Assembly (NCBI GenBank): GCA_963749145.1 | Contig: CAVVLN010000004.1 | Location: 434,001-498,000, forward strand | Direction: 5' to 3' | From: JASHPR01 sp963749145 | Lineage (GTDB): Bacteria; Actinomycetota; Actinomycetes; Streptosporangiales; Streptosporangiaceae | Length of the DNA stretch: 64,000 nucleotides | Shown here: positions 50,924 through 60,098 of the stretch, one piece after another | Layout of the letters: each line of letters opens with the position of its first letter | How positions within the stretch are numbered: position 1 is the first letter of the stretch | Notes under the pieces: generated by a model | Database searches by the model: none | The model's input: only the letters and a program-made list of their open reading frames with translations | What the model was told of the DNA's origin: nothing | Translations under genes and position numbers: made by a program

Positions 50924-51031
50924 TCAGCAGGTCCGGGCCGGGTCTGCCCGTCACGCGATGTGTGATCCGGCCCGGGGCGGGTAGCCGGGGTCACACCGGG
51001 ATGGCGCCAGCTTGCTTTAGTATGCAGCGCT

Positions 51032-51049
51032 TGCTAAAGTTAGCATAGT
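51032..51049. promoter_or_regulatory. Palindrome TGCTAA-AG-TTAGCA upstream of the SAP-domain gene
   Basis: A perfect 6-2-6 inverted repeat (51032-51045) lies in an A/T-rich patch 30 bp before the start. TTAGCATAGT (51040-51049) is identical to 45121-45130 at the PadR promoter, so both may share a promoter element or a regulator. Confidence 0.5.
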
Positions 51050-51074
51050 CATCCCAATCCATCAAGGAGCGAAT

Positions 51075-51596
51075 ATGAACAGCCTGACCAGGCAATACAG
51101 CACGGCAGCGAGCCAGGCGCGAACCGCGGCCGAGAAGACCGCCGGCCTCTGGACCCAGGGAACGCGGACGCTGACGTATGTCCTTCCCGGGCTACCGCAG
51201 CTAGACCTCGTCCCCGCGGTCGAGCGCTATTTCGACCTGGTGCAGCGCACGGTAGACCTGAACCGCAGCCTCGCGGTGAAGTGGGCGGAGGCCGCGAGCG
51301 CGCTGCCCGGCGTGGTGCGCGAGCAGGCCGGGTCGGCCGGAGAGGCCGTGCGGGACAAGGCGGTCACGGCCGAGCAGGCCGCCCACGAGCACGCTGAGAG
51401 GGCCACGCGCGAACTGGCTCGTGAGGCCCGCAAGATCGAGCGTGAGCAGGCCGGGAAGGCTCAGGCGTTGGCCCGCAAGCGCTACGAGGGCCTGACCAAG
51501 GCCGAGCTGAGCGACCTGCTGGCCCAGCGGGGCCTGCCCAAGTCGGGCAACGTCGATCAGCTCATCGAGCGGCTGGTAGAGGCGGACAACAGCTGA
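51075..51596 (+). CDS. Phasin-like helical protein with C-terminal SAP domain
   Basis: A 173-residue protein. Residues 30-80 form an amphipathic region (LPQLDLVPAVERYFDLVQRT; NRSLAVKWAEAASALPGVV). Residues 85-135 are an Ala/Glu/Arg-rich coiled coil (EQAAHEHAERATRELAREAR), and residues about 137-170 are a SAP motif (YEGLTKAELSDLLAQRGLPK then NVDQLIERLV), a known DNA-binding helix-extended-loop-helix. The first two parts resemble phasins or HbhA-like surface/granule proteins. With phaC 8 kb away, a granule-DNA linking role is a possible inference. It is transcribed alone behind a palindromic promoter. Confidence 0.72.
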   Translation: MNSLTRQYSTAASQARTAAEKTAGLWTQGTRTLTYVLPGLPQLDLVPAVERYFDLVQRTVDLNRSLAVKWAEAASALPGVVREQAGSAGEAVRDKAVTAEQAAHEHAERATRELAREARKIEREQAGKAQALARKRYEGLTKAELSDLLAQRGLPKSGNVDQLIERLVEADNS

Positions 51597-51707
51597 GAAG
51601 CTGAGAAGCCCCCCGGCAGGTCAGGACGCCCGGCTAGCACGCCCCGTCGCACCGGCTCGTTCGGCCCGGACATGCCGGGACGGGCGGAACCGCTGCGCCG
51701 GGCCGGG

Positions 51708-52622
51708 TCAGCCTGATAGCAGGTCGACCAGCTCGTCGCCGCGGGCGGTGCGGCTGACCCGCACGCTTGGCCCCGACTTCTCCCGGGTGATCAGGTCGGC
51801 CGCGGCCAGCTGGTGAAGGTGGTAGGTCGCGGTGGTGGGCGCGCAGTGCACCGCTGCGGCCAGGTCGCTCACGGTCAGCTGCTGGCGGAGGGCCTGAAGT
51901 ATGGCGGCGCGTATCGGGCCCAGGATCGTGGCGAGCACGCTGCCGGCCGCGGCCTGCGCACCCGGGCCGGGCCGGGGAACCGGGTAGCCGATGTAGCAGA
52001 CGTCGGGGCATTCGAAGCTGAACAGCAGGGCGTCACGACCGGCGATCATCGGCACCAGCGCCAGGCGGCGCGAGCCGACCGGGCCAAACGGTCCGAACGT
52101 GCAGCACGGGCCGCAGGGGGGCGTGAAGGTGAACATCCCGTCGCGGTAGCTGAGGCCCGGGTGCAGGCTGTTCAGCAGCGCCGCCATCCCGCCGCGCACC
52201 GCCGCCGTGCCAGCCCGCCGGATCTCGCGGTCCAGCAGCGGCCCGGCCGCCCGCCACCGCGGCTCGGCCACCGCCCAGGTGTCCAGCGACGCGTCGGCCA
52301 TGGAGTTGAGCCAGCGGCGGGGCTGGTCAGCCGCGGCTCGCCAATGCGGCGGGCAACGGAGGCCGCCGTCGGCAGCTTCCAGCTCGCCGGTGAGCGCGGT
52401 GGCGGGCATGTCCCGCAGCCGGGCGGCCTGGTCAGCGACGGACGTATCGGCGAGGGGCGCGATCGGCGTGCAGGAGTCCGGTATCACCGTCCAGCCACGT
52501 ACCGTGAACGGCTGCGCGGCGAACCGCGCCTGCGGGCGCAGCCCATCGCGGATGGCGGCCAGAAGGCCAGCCGGCGCGCCGAGCGACACCCCCGACGCCG
52601 CCTGGTGCAGCAGCGAGACCAC
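51708..52622 (-). CDS. ArsR-like winged-helix transcriptional regulator
   Basis: A protein of about 304 residues whose C-terminal 75 residues are an ArsR-type wHTH: ILGPIRAAILQALRQQLTVS then DLAAAVHCAPTTATYHLHQL and AADLITREKSGPSVRVSRTA. The N-terminal 220 residues are a sensor-like domain of unknown ligand with a Cys cluster (PPCGPCCTFGPFGPVGS; ECPDVCYIGYP) that could bind metal. The GTG at 52622 is the first canonical start, but protein-like sequence (DPLAVSVALAPQQS) continues upstream in frame to near 52712 without ATG, GTG or TTG, so the start is uncertain. Confidence 0.78.
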   Translation of the reverse strand: MVSLLHQAASGVSLGAPAGLLAAIRDGLRPQARFAAQPFTVRGWTVIPDSCTPIAPLADTSVADQAARLRDMPATALTGELEAADGGLRCPPHWRAAADQPRRWLNSMADASLDTWAVAEPRWRAAGPLLDREIRRAGTAAVRGGMAALLNSLHPGLSYRDGMFTFTPPCGPCCTFGPFGPVGSRRLALVPMIAGRDALLFSFECPDVCYIGYPVPRPGPGAQAAAGSVLATILGPIRAAILQALRQQLTVSDLAAAVHCAPTTATYHLHQLAAADLITREKSGPSVRVSRTARGDELVDLLSG

Positions 52623-52903
52623 GGATTGCTGAGGGGCCAGCGCGACCGAGACCGCCAGCGGGTCGGGCGCGCCCGCCCGCAGCTCGTCGCCGAGCCTGGA
52701 AACGATGTCGCCGCGATCACTCCGGTTTCACCCATGTATCTACCGTGCGCCCTCGTGAGCCGAGCTGACCAGCCCGTTCGCCGCGCGCCGGCCAGGAGAT
52801 CCCGGCCTGTGACCGGGGCGCCATCCGATCGTGACCTCGAAGTTCTTCGAGCTGGTCCTGACCCCGGCCCGCCCCTGGCCGACGATCACAGGCAGTGACG
52901 GTC

Positions 52904-53551
52904 CTAATCGGCCAGGAGCAGCCGCCGCCAGGTGTCGGCCAGGAAGTGCTCGTACCGTTGCGCGCTCCAGCCGCGCTGGCCGACCAGCAGTTGGTACATC
53001 TCGGCGGCGTTGGTGGCCCACACGATGTCGGCGGCCTCATCGGGGTCTAGGCGCAGCGGGGCGGCGGTGGCCAGGTCGGCGACAAAGCGCCGCATGTTCG
53101 CCGCGCGGCGGTCGGCGATCCCGGCCCACAGCGCGGCCAGTCCGGGCTCGTCGTGGGCGGCCTGCTGGATGATGCCGAGCACGAGGGCCAGGCGGGGGGC
53201 GATCGCCGCGACAGCCGCGGCGTAGATAGCGATCTTGGTGCCGGCGTCGGGGGCGGCCTGGATGGCGCGCACGTAGTCGCGCTGTTCGGCGGGGACGGCC
53301 TGGTCGGTGCCGGAGATCGCGGTCTCGATCAGCAGCCGGGCCAGTTCGGGCTTGCGGCCGGCCGAGGCGTAAACGGTGTCCAGCGCCACTCCGGCCCGGT
53401 CGGCGATCGCGGTCATCGAGGTGGCGGCGTAGCCGCGCTCGGTGAACAGCTCGCGGGCGGCGTCCAGGACGACCGCGCGGGTGCGGGCGGCACCCTCGCG
53501 GCGGCGGGTGGCGTCGTAGCGCCTCTTGACGGGGCCGGGCATGCCAGCCAT
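52904..53551 (-). CDS. TetR family transcriptional regulator
   Basis: A 215-residue regulator with HTH RAVVLDAARELFTERGYAAT, SMTAIADRAGVALDTVYASA and GRKPELARLL (about residues 25-75). The C-terminal ligand domain carries DEPGLAALWAGIADRRAANM and EAADIVWATNAAEMYQLLVG, as in many drug or xenobiotic regulators. It is divergent from the small gene at 53605 across a 53-bp spacer with two CAATATTA boxes. Confidence 0.92.
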   Translation of the reverse strand: MAGMPGPVKRRYDATRRREGAARTRAVVLDAARELFTERGYAATSMTAIADRAGVALDTVYASAGRKPELARLLIETAISGTDQAVPAEQRDYVRAIQAAPDAGTKIAIYAAAVAAIAPRLALVLGIIQQAAHDEPGLAALWAGIADRRAANMRRFVADLATAAPLRLDPDEAADIVWATNAAEMYQLLVGQRGWSAQRYEHFLADTWRRLLLAD

Positions 53552-53556
53552 GATAC

Positions 53557-53591
53557 CAATATTAGTCCGAAGCCTGTTCTGGTCAATATTA
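53557..53591. promoter_or_regulatory. Two CAATATTA boxes between divergent genes
   Basis: CAATATTA occurs at 53557-53564 and 53584-53591, 27 bp apart, one near each start codon of the divergent pair. The palindromic AATATT cores in an otherwise GC-rich area make them candidate operators of the TetR or -10 elements. Confidence 0.45.
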
Positions 53592-53604
53592 CGGGAGGCA
53601 TCCG

Positions 53605-53904
53605 ATGACCTACGCGCTCACCTACGACGTGCCGATCAACGCCGAGACCTACGCCCGCATCAAGGACGGCCTGGGCCCGGAACGGCCGCCCGGCCTGATC
53701 GCCCACCTGGCCTGGCGCACCGAGTCCGGGCTGCGCTACGTCGACGTCTGGCGGTCCAAGGACGACCACCAGGCCTTTGCCGAGAACCGGCTGCACCCCG
53801 TCGTGCACCCGATCCTGCAGGAGATGCTCGGTTTCGTGCCGCCCGAGCCGGCGCACACCGTGCTCGACGTCATCGACGCCTGGACCGAGCGGCATCCCAG
53901 CTGA
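53605..53904 (+). CDS. Small hypothetical protein, probable dimeric alpha/beta barrel
   Basis: A 99-residue protein starting at ATG 53605 behind GGGAGG. The sequence TYDVPINAETYARIKDGLGP, HLAWRTESGLRYVDVWRSKD and FAENRLHPVVHPILQEMLGF has the beta-alpha-beta pattern of ABM-like ferredoxin-fold proteins. It is divergent from a TetR gene and probably under its control. Function unknown. Confidence 0.82.
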   Translation: MTYALTYDVPINAETYARIKDGLGPERPPGLIAHLAWRTESGLRYVDVWRSKDDHQAFAENRLHPVVHPILQEMLGFVPPEPAHTVLDVIDAWTERHPS

Positions 53905-54118
53905 CCTGCCGGGCGCCGACACCGATCGGGTGTTCGTGCTGCTCAGGGGGCCACGGCACGGGCCGCCGCGGTCCGCCAGGGGGATGCCTCCGGACTTGAG
54001 CCCGATTACCATCCGTCCCGCCGCGACCCGCAGTAGCCTGAAAAGTTCCTGCTAGCGTGGCCCGGGCACTATCGGCGGAATCGCGGCACGATTGGGGCCA
54101 CAACCCGGAAGGCGAGCC

Positions 54119-55684
54119 ATGGCCATCTTTAGTCCTGGCCTGCGTCCAGTGGAGGAATCCAGGGACAAGGGTCTCAAGACAGGCGCTCTTGGCCTGGTGT
54201 CCAGCGTGGTCATGGGCGTGGCCTCGACCGCCCCGGCCTATAGCCTGGCCGCGACGTTGTTCTTCGTGGTGGCCGCCGTCGGGCTGAAGTCCCCGCTGGT
54301 CGCCGTGCTGGCGTTCGTGCCGATGCTGCTGTGCTCGATCGGGTTCAGCGAGATGAACAAGTCCGATCCCGACTGCGGGACCACGTTCATCTGGGCGGCC
54401 CGGGCGTTCGGGCCGAAAACCGGCTGGGCCGGCGGCTGGGGCGTCGTGGCGGCCGACATCCTGGTCATGGCCAGCCTGGCCCAGGTGGCCGGGCAGTATG
54501 CGTTCTTCCTCATCCAGGGACCGAACAGCGCGATCGGCGGCAACGCCTCCAGCGGCTGGGTGCTGCTGGTCGGCATTCTGTGGATCGTCGCGATGACCTA
54601 CATCTGCTACCGCGGCATCGAGGTCTCGGCCAACTTCCAGAAGGCGCTGCTGTCCATCGAGATCATCATGCTCCTGGTGATGTCGGTCACGGCACTGGTC
54701 CGGGTGTTCGGCAGTCATCCGCCGCCGCAGTCGCTGCACCTGAGCCTCGGCTGGCTGTCGCCGTCGCACCTGCCCGTCTCGGCCTTTGTGTCCGGGATCA
54801 TCTTGATGCTGTTCATCTACTGGGGCTGGGACACCGCCTTGTCGGTGAATGAGGAGACCGCGGACAAGTCCCGGACGCCGGGCCGAGCGGGGATCATCTC
54901 GACGGTCCTGCTGCTGGTCACCTACGTGATCGTGATCATCTCCGTGCAGGCGTTCGCCGGGATCGGCAGCAAGGGCGTCGGGCTGACGAATCCGGCCCAC
55001 CAGTTCGACGTGCTGTCGGTCACCGGGGGCGCGATCTTCGGCACCTCCGGGCTCGGCACGGTCTTGTCCCGGCTTCTGATCCTCATGGTGCTCAGCTCGG
55101 CAGCCGCCTCGACCCAGACCACGATCTTGCCGACCGCGCGCACGACGCTGTCGATGGCCGCCTACCGGGCGCTGCCCGAATCGTTCGCCAAGATCCACCC
55201 CAGGTACCTGACCCCGACGGTGTCCACTCTCGTGATGGGCGCGCTCTCGATCATCCTGTACATCCCGCTGAACTTCATCGCCGGCGGCAACCCGATCGCG
55301 GACGCGGTCACCGCGATCGGCCTGTACATCGCGTTCTACTACGGGCTGACGGCGTTCTCCTGCGTCTGGTACTACCGGGCCACGCTGACCAGCAGCGGCC
55401 GGAATCTGTGGATGCGCGGCATCCTGCCCGGGCTAGGTGGCCTGATCATGTACGCGGCTGGCTTCTACAGCCTGCAAAGTGACTGGGTCGCGTCCAACAG
55501 CTACACCTCGTGGACGGTGCCGGTCCTGCACTGGCACATCGGCGGCATCTTCATCATCGCCGCGCTGGCCGCGGTGGCCGGAGTGATCGGCTTTGTCTTC
55601 ATGCGCGTCACCGCTCCCGCCTTCTTCCGCAAGAAAACACTCACCAGGACCAGTCCCGTGCTCGCCTTTAGCGAGGAGCTATGA
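54119..55684 (+). CDS. APC superfamily amino acid permease
   Basis: A 521-residue transporter with about 12 helices, starting at ATG 54119 behind GGAAGGCGAG. The first helix holds GLVSSVVMGVASTAPAYSLA, with the discontinuous G-x-x-S-x-x-P pattern of APC proteins. Then come DCGTTFIWAARAFGPKTGWA and WGWDTALSVNEETADKSRTP, the substrate-region signature of this family. It imports or exchanges amino acids or amines by H+ symport. It is transcribed alone; no linked catabolic gene shows the substrate. Confidence 0.93.
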   Translation: MAIFSPGLRPVEESRDKGLKTGALGLVSSVVMGVASTAPAYSLAATLFFVVAAVGLKSPLVAVLAFVPMLLCSIGFSEMNKSDPDCGTTFIWAARAFGPKTGWAGGWGVVAADILVMASLAQVAGQYAFFLIQGPNSAIGGNASSGWVLLVGILWIVAMTYICYRGIEVSANFQKALLSIEIIMLLVMSVTALVRVFGSHPPPQSLHLSLGWLSPSHLPVSAFVSGIILMLFIYWGWDTALSVNEETADKSRTPGRAGIISTVLLLVTYVIVIISVQAFAGIGSKGVGLTNPAHQFDVLSVTGGAIFGTSGLGTVLSRLLILMVLSSAAASTQTTILPTARTTLSMAAYRALPESFAKIHPRYLTPTVSTLVMGALSIILYIPLNFIAGGNPIADAVTAIGLYIAFYYGLTAFSCVWYYRATLTSSGRNLWMRGILPGLGGLIMYAAGFYSLQSDWVASNSYTSWTVPVLHWHIGGIFIIAALAAVAGVIGFVFMRVTAPAFFRKKTLTRTSPVLAFSEEL

Positions 55685-56185
55685 GCCAGGCCGGCGCCGG
55701 GTCAGCCGCCGGGCACCGAGCCAGGGCCTGACCAGGCGAACGGCTGGCCCGGGGACACCGGGCCCGCGGTTCGCTCCTGTCCGGGATCGGGCCGCGTCCG
55801 GCCGGATCGGGCCGCGTCTGGCCGCAGCGGGCGGCATCCGGATGCCGCCGGCCCGGGAAAACGGTCCGGGCACTGGGGGGGATTGCCTATCCTCGCTGCT
55901 AGTTGGCAGGCTAGGGAGACGATGGCGCAGTCTGGCTGCTAGCTGGCTTCGCCGACCTAGGCGGATCTCGGCGGGGGGGATAGCGGGAAAACTTATGGGC
56001 TCTTCAGCTCGGCCAGCCGATGTCGGCGCAGCCAGTGAGCTGGATCTGGCTCCGCGGGCCGGCCGACCCGAGGTCCCTGATGCCACAGATGCACCGACGG
56101 CGCACCCTGACCTGACCTGCTCAGCCAGCCAGGCCGGCGGCCCTGGCCGCGCTGGCCGCGTGCGGCGGCCCGTCGGCAGCGGGCC
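55685..56185. other. Spacer of about 500 bp without a convincing gene
   Basis: It holds a GC-rich repeat-like run (55790-55860) and two near copies of GCTGCTAGTTGGC (55895-55907 and 55935-55947) 40 bp apart. A 64-codon frame (55995-56189) ends in an ATGA overlap with the STAND gene. That frame shows no recognisable domain; it might be a coupled leader or chance. Confidence 0.5.
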
Positions 56186-58397
56186 ATGAGCAGCGCCGTG
56201 CCGCCCGCGTACCGGGCCGACGCGGCCCCCGGCCGGCCGTCCTGGCCCATCCGGTCCGGGACGGTGCCAGCGCTGGCCGACGGTTTCAGTGCCAGGCTGG
56301 AGACGGCCCCCGCCCTGGCGGCTGCGCTGCGGCCCGGGGCTGCGGTCGCGCTCGTCCCCGATCGGGCGGCGGCCCCGGCTGCCTTCCCCGGCCCGGCAGC
56401 GGCTCCCGCGGCGCAGGACTGGCTGAGGTCGTCGGGTAAGACCCAGCTCGCCGCGGCTTTCGCCGAGTCGCTGTGGCAGTCAGGCGGTGCCGACCTGCTG
56501 GTCTGGATCGAGGCCACGAGCCGGGCCTCGGTGCTGTCCGGCTATGCCGCGGCGACGGCCGCCGCGACCGGCCGGGACCAGGCGAGCAGTGGCGAGTCAG
56601 TCGCCGCCCAGTTCCTCAGCTGGCTGGGCGAGACCAGCCGTCCGTGGCTGGTGGTCCTCGATGACCTGGCCGACCCGGCGAACCTGGATGGTCTGTGGCC
56701 GGCGCCCGGCCGGCCGGGTGCTGGTGACCTGCGCCGACGCTGCGGCCGTCCCCAGCGGCGTGCGGGTCGTGCGGGTCGGGCCGTTCAGCCTGCGTGAGGC
56801 AACGAGCTATCTGAGCGAACGCGTGTCGGCCGACCCGGACAAGCGGCACGGCGCGATCGAACTGGCTCAGGACCTGGACCTGGAGCCGGTCGCGCTGGCC
56901 CAGGCCAGCGCGGTGATCGCCAACTTCCCGCTGTCGTGCCGCGAGTACCGGGCCCATTTCGTGCGCAGGCGGGAGCAGCTGGCGGAGTCGTCCGGCGCAC
57001 GGCCGTCGGCCGCCGCGGTGACGTGGACGTTCTCGTTCGAACGCGCGGGCCAGCTGGCGCCGGGCGGATCGGCCCCGCTGCTGCTGGCCCTGGCCGCGCT
57101 GCTGGACGGGCACGGCATTCCCCAAACCGTCTTCGCCGCTCCGGCGGCAGGCGATTTCCTCGCGGGCGGCGGCGACGTCCCGGCCGGCCGCGAGCGCGCC
57201 CGCACGGCGCTGGCGGCGCTGGAACAGGCGGGCCTGCTGACCGTCGAACCGGTGACGGCACCGCCGGCGGTCCGGATCAGCCCGGTGCTGCAGGCGGCGC
57301 TGCGGGCCGCGATGCCCGAGGGCATGCCGGATCAGGCGGCGAGTTCGGTCGCGGACGCGCTGCTCGAGGCCTGGCCGGAACGGGAGCTGCCCGGATGGCC
57401 TGCTTCCGGCCTGCGATCCTGCGCGGCGACCCTCCGGCGGATCACCGGAGACCTGCTCTGGGACGGCGGCTGCCATCCCGTGCTGGTGCGGGCGGGGGAC
57501 AGCCTGGACCGCGCCCGCCTGACCGGACCCGCGGTGGACCATTGGCACGACCTGGCCACGACCGGCGGCCGGCTGCTCGGCGGCGAGCACCCGGACACGA
57601 TGCTGGCCGGCCAGCGGCTGGCCGACGCCTACCTGGCGGCCGGGCGCGCGGACGACGCCATCCCGTGGTTCCAGTGGGTACTCGATGGCCTGACCCACAA
57701 GCTCGGGCCGGGTCACCATGACGTGATCGAGGCGCGGCGCCGCCTGGGCCACGCGCTCGTGGCGGCGCTCCAGCTCCCGGCGGCGATCTCCGTCCTTGAA
57801 CGCGCGGTTACCCAATTCGAGCAGGTCTGCGGGCCCGGGCATGCCGACACGCTCGGCGCGCGGGACGAGCTCGCCGCCGCCTACCTGGCCGCGGGCCAGT
57901 ACTCCGACGCCGTCACCCTCTACCGGCGCACGCTGGCCGACCGGGAGCGCGCCCAGGGAGCCCGGCACCCGCAGACGATGACGACGCGTCACGGCCTGGC
58001 CGACTCCTACCTGGCCAGCGGCCAGGCAAAAGAGGCAGTCGCGGCCTACAAGCGGGTGGTGGCCGACCGGGAGCGCGTCCTTGGGCCCGAGCACCTGGAC
58101 ACGCTTACGGCACTGAACAACCTCGGCGCCGCCTACCAGAAGACGGGCAAGACGGCGGCGGCGGAGCTGGCCTGCGAGCAGGCCTGGGCCGGGTTCGAGC
58201 GGGTGCTCGGCCCCCGTCACCCTGAAACGCTGCGGAGCCGGGCCGGGCTGGCCCAGGTGTACAGCCGGCTGGGGCGCTACGGCGACGCCCGCGCGCTGCT
58301 GCGCGACACGGTCGACCGGCTGGAGCGCATCTTGCCCGATGGCGATCCGCTGATCACCGAACTGCGCCAGAGCCTGGCCGACATCGGCGAGGAGTAA
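56186..58397 (+). pseudogene. NB-ARC/TPR STAND-type protein, frameshifted
   Basis: About 735 residues if repaired. The first frame (ATG 56186) carries a P-loop region RSSGKTQLAAAFAESL and Walker B-like WLVVLDDLADPANLDGLWP. Near 56695-56715 the frame changes in a CCGGC-rich run, and the second frame continues with GRVLVTCADAAAVPSGVRVV, LREATSYLSERV, a helical ARC/winged region, and four to five 42-residue TPRs (LGPGHHDVIEARRRLGHALV; LGPEHLDTLTALNNLGAAYQ). STAND proteins act as ligand-sensing NTPase switches. The Walker A lacks the usual leading Gly (WLRSSGKT). One indel or a sequencing error disrupts the gene. Confidence 0.75.
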
Positions 58398-58413
58398 CTC
58401 CCGCGGAGGCAGC

Positions 58414-58435
58414 CCGGGCTCGGGCCAGAGCCCGG
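58414..58435 (+). terminator. Hairpin terminator after the STAND gene
   Basis: CCGGGCTC (58414-58421) and GAGCCCGG (58428-58435) pair perfectly around a 6-base loop, 17 bases after the stop. There is no T-run. Confidence 0.6.
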
Positions 58436-58505
58436 CAGCGATGCCCCGGACTCGCCGGCCACTCCTGCTCGGTCTTCCCGGCGACCCTGATTCAGGGCCA
58501 GAAAA

Positions 58506-59021
58506 TCAGGATGTGACCCGGTCCGCGCGGTGCGGCAGCTTCCAGCCCGGGCGGACGAAGTGGCACGTGTACCCTTCGGGGTACCGCTCCAGGTAGTCCT
58601 GGTGCTCGGGCTCGGCCTCCCAGAACGGCCCCGCCGGCGTCACCTCAGTGACCACCTTGCCCGGCCACAGGCCAGAGGCATCGACGTCGGCGATCGTGTC
58701 CTCAGCGGTACGCCTCTGCGCGTCGCTGAGGTAGAAGATGCCCGACCGGTAGCTGGTCCCCGTGTCGTTGCCCTGCCGGTTCAGCGTGGTCGGGTCGTGG
58801 ATCTGGAAAAAGAACTCCAGCAGGTCCCGGTAGGAGATCTTGTCCGGGTCGAAGGTGATCTCGATCGCCTCCGCGTGGCCGCGGTGGTTCCGGTACGTCG
58901 CGTTCGGCACATCACCGCCTGTGTAGCCGACCCTGGTCGAGAGCACGCCGGGGAGCTTACGGATGAGATCCTGCACGCCCCAGAAACAGCCGCCGGCGAG
59001 GATTGCCTTCTCGGTCGTCAT
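58506..59021 (-). CDS. msrA: Peptide-methionine (S)-S-oxide reductase
   Basis: A 171-residue MsrA. The catalytic motif GGCFWG places Cys at residue 12. It is followed by VGYTGGDVPNATYRNHRGHA, EAIEITFDPDKISYRDLLEF, QIHDPTTLNRQGNDTGTSYR and the C-terminal EPEHQDYLERYPEGYTCHFV. It reduces methionine-S-sulfoxide in proteins using thioredoxin. Length and all signature segments are normal. It starts at ATG 59021 and is monocistronic, convergent with the STAND gene. Confidence 0.97.
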   Translation of the reverse strand: MTTEKAILAGGCFWGVQDLIRKLPGVLSTRVGYTGGDVPNATYRNHRGHAEAIEITFDPDKISYRDLLEFFFQIHDPTTLNRQGNDTGTSYRSGIFYLSDAQRRTAEDTIADVDASGLWPGKVVTEVTPAGPFWEAEPEHQDYLERYPEGYTCHFVRPGWKLPHRADRVTS

Positions 59022-59180
59022 GATGCGCTCCTAGTGTCGGTTGCGGGCTTGAACAGCTTCCGGTAGGCGCCGTAGTGGCTGTCGCCGTGGGCGGAGCGAA
59101 CCTCGGTCCTGACCATCAGGGTGCGGGCGCAGAGCACCGAAACGTGTAACCACGCGTCGGCCACTGCTATTTCTGTCTCC

Positions 59181-59246
59181 GTGCTGGCCAGCTACGATTC
59201 CCTGTTCATCGGCGGCGAGTGGGTGCGTCCCAGCAGCTCAGGAGTC
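59181..59246 (+). pseudogene. Fossil of an aldehyde dehydrogenase N-terminus (about 20 codons)
   Basis: From GTG 59181 the frame reads ASYDSLFIGGEWVRPSSS, the standard opening of NAD-dependent ALDHs (F-I-x-G-x-W-V-x-P-x-S). It is cut off where the convergent VOC gene ends. No other ALDH sequence follows. It is the relic of a deleted gene. Confidence 0.62.
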
Positions 59247-59682
59247 AGCCGGCCATGTGGAAGAGCTCGAGCTGGATGTTGTCGGGATCCCGGAAGACGA
59301 CCACCGAGTAGGGCATCGGCTTGTCGGCGTCGATGACGCCGGAGTGCTCGATGCCGAGTTCGTCCAGCCAGCTTGCCCAGGCGTCCAGGGCGGCGCGATC
59401 AGCGACGCCGAAGGAGATGTGGTCCAGGCCGGTGTGGCTCTCGTGGAACGGCTGGCCGGGGTTGGCGTCGTGGTGGTGCAGGCCGATCGCGATGCCTGAG
59501 CGGGGATCCATGAGGAGCACGGCATAACCGGCCTCCTCAGCGCCGTAGTGGGGGAACGTGACCGGTACCCGGGCCATTCCGAAGACCCGCTCGTACCACT
59601 GAGCGCTGGCTTCCACATCGGATACGGTCGGCGAAAAGTGATGGAAGCCGGTAACGGCCGGCGCTGCGGTGGTCTCGGTCAA
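59245..59682 (-). CDS. VOC superfamily protein (glyoxalase-like)
   Basis: A 145-residue VOC protein: TGFHHFSPTVSDVEASAQWY, ERVFGMARVPVTFPHYGAEE, HTGLDHISFGVADRAALDAW and SVVVFRDPDNIQLELFHMA. Metal ligands are probably the His in FHHF, His in LDHISF and Glu in QLELF. The TTG at 59682 is preceded by AAGGAG at a good distance; an ATG at 59715 in frame is the alternative. It probably acts on a small thiol adduct, antibiotic or catechol; the exact role is unknown. Confidence 0.85.
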   Translation of the reverse strand: MTETTAAPAVTGFHHFSPTVSDVEASAQWYERVFGMARVPVTFPHYGAEEAGYAVLLMDPRSGIAIGLHHHDANPGQPFHESHTGLDHISFGVADRAALDAWASWLDELGIEHSGVIDADKPMPYSVVVFRDPDNIQLELFHMAG

Positions 59683-59915
59683 GGCAGGCTCCTTCGTCAG
59701 CGGCACACTCAGCATTTGTAGATGACCATGCTCTCGCGCCTGACCGGCTCTGGCCAGCATCGAACTCAAAGCTCGATGACCGCGCCGAGCGCTCTGGCAC
59801 CACACGTCCGCTTCCGAATGAGCTGGGTTGCCCGCGATCACCGGCACAGCGGCATAACGGTCGATTCGGATGGCGGGCCGCGGATCGGCTCCCTCGGGGC
59901 GGGTAGGTTCAGGGG

Positions 59916-60098
59916 ATGAAGAAGCTGCTCGAGATTCTGGTCTGTTTCCTGCATCCCATCGCCGTTGTGCTGATGTGGATCGACCTGGCCGCCGACCGGC
60001 CCGACTTGGGGACGGGCGGGAAGCTGGCGTGGGGAATCCTCGGTCTTATCCCGCTTGTGCCCTTTGTGTACGTGCTTACTGGCGGCGATCTGTGGTAA
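59916..60098 (+). CDS. Small membrane protein, PLDc_N-like
   Basis: A 60-residue protein with two hydrophobic helices: MKKLLEILVCFLHPIAVVLM, and then LAWGILGLIPLVPFVYVLTG GDLW at the end. The pattern matches short PLDc_N-type membrane proteins, which are common and of unknown function. ATG 59916 follows GGTAGGTTCAGGGG. It is transcribed alone. Confidence 0.75.
   Translation: MKKLLEILVCFLHPIAVVLMWIDLAADRPDLGTGGKLAWGILGLIPLVPFVYVLTGGDLW

Noticed and set aside
55995..56189. FxSxx-type peptide precursor upstream of the NB-ARC/TPR gene
   Set aside because: The small frame ends in VGSGP rather than F-x-S-x-x, and no radical SAM gene is near.
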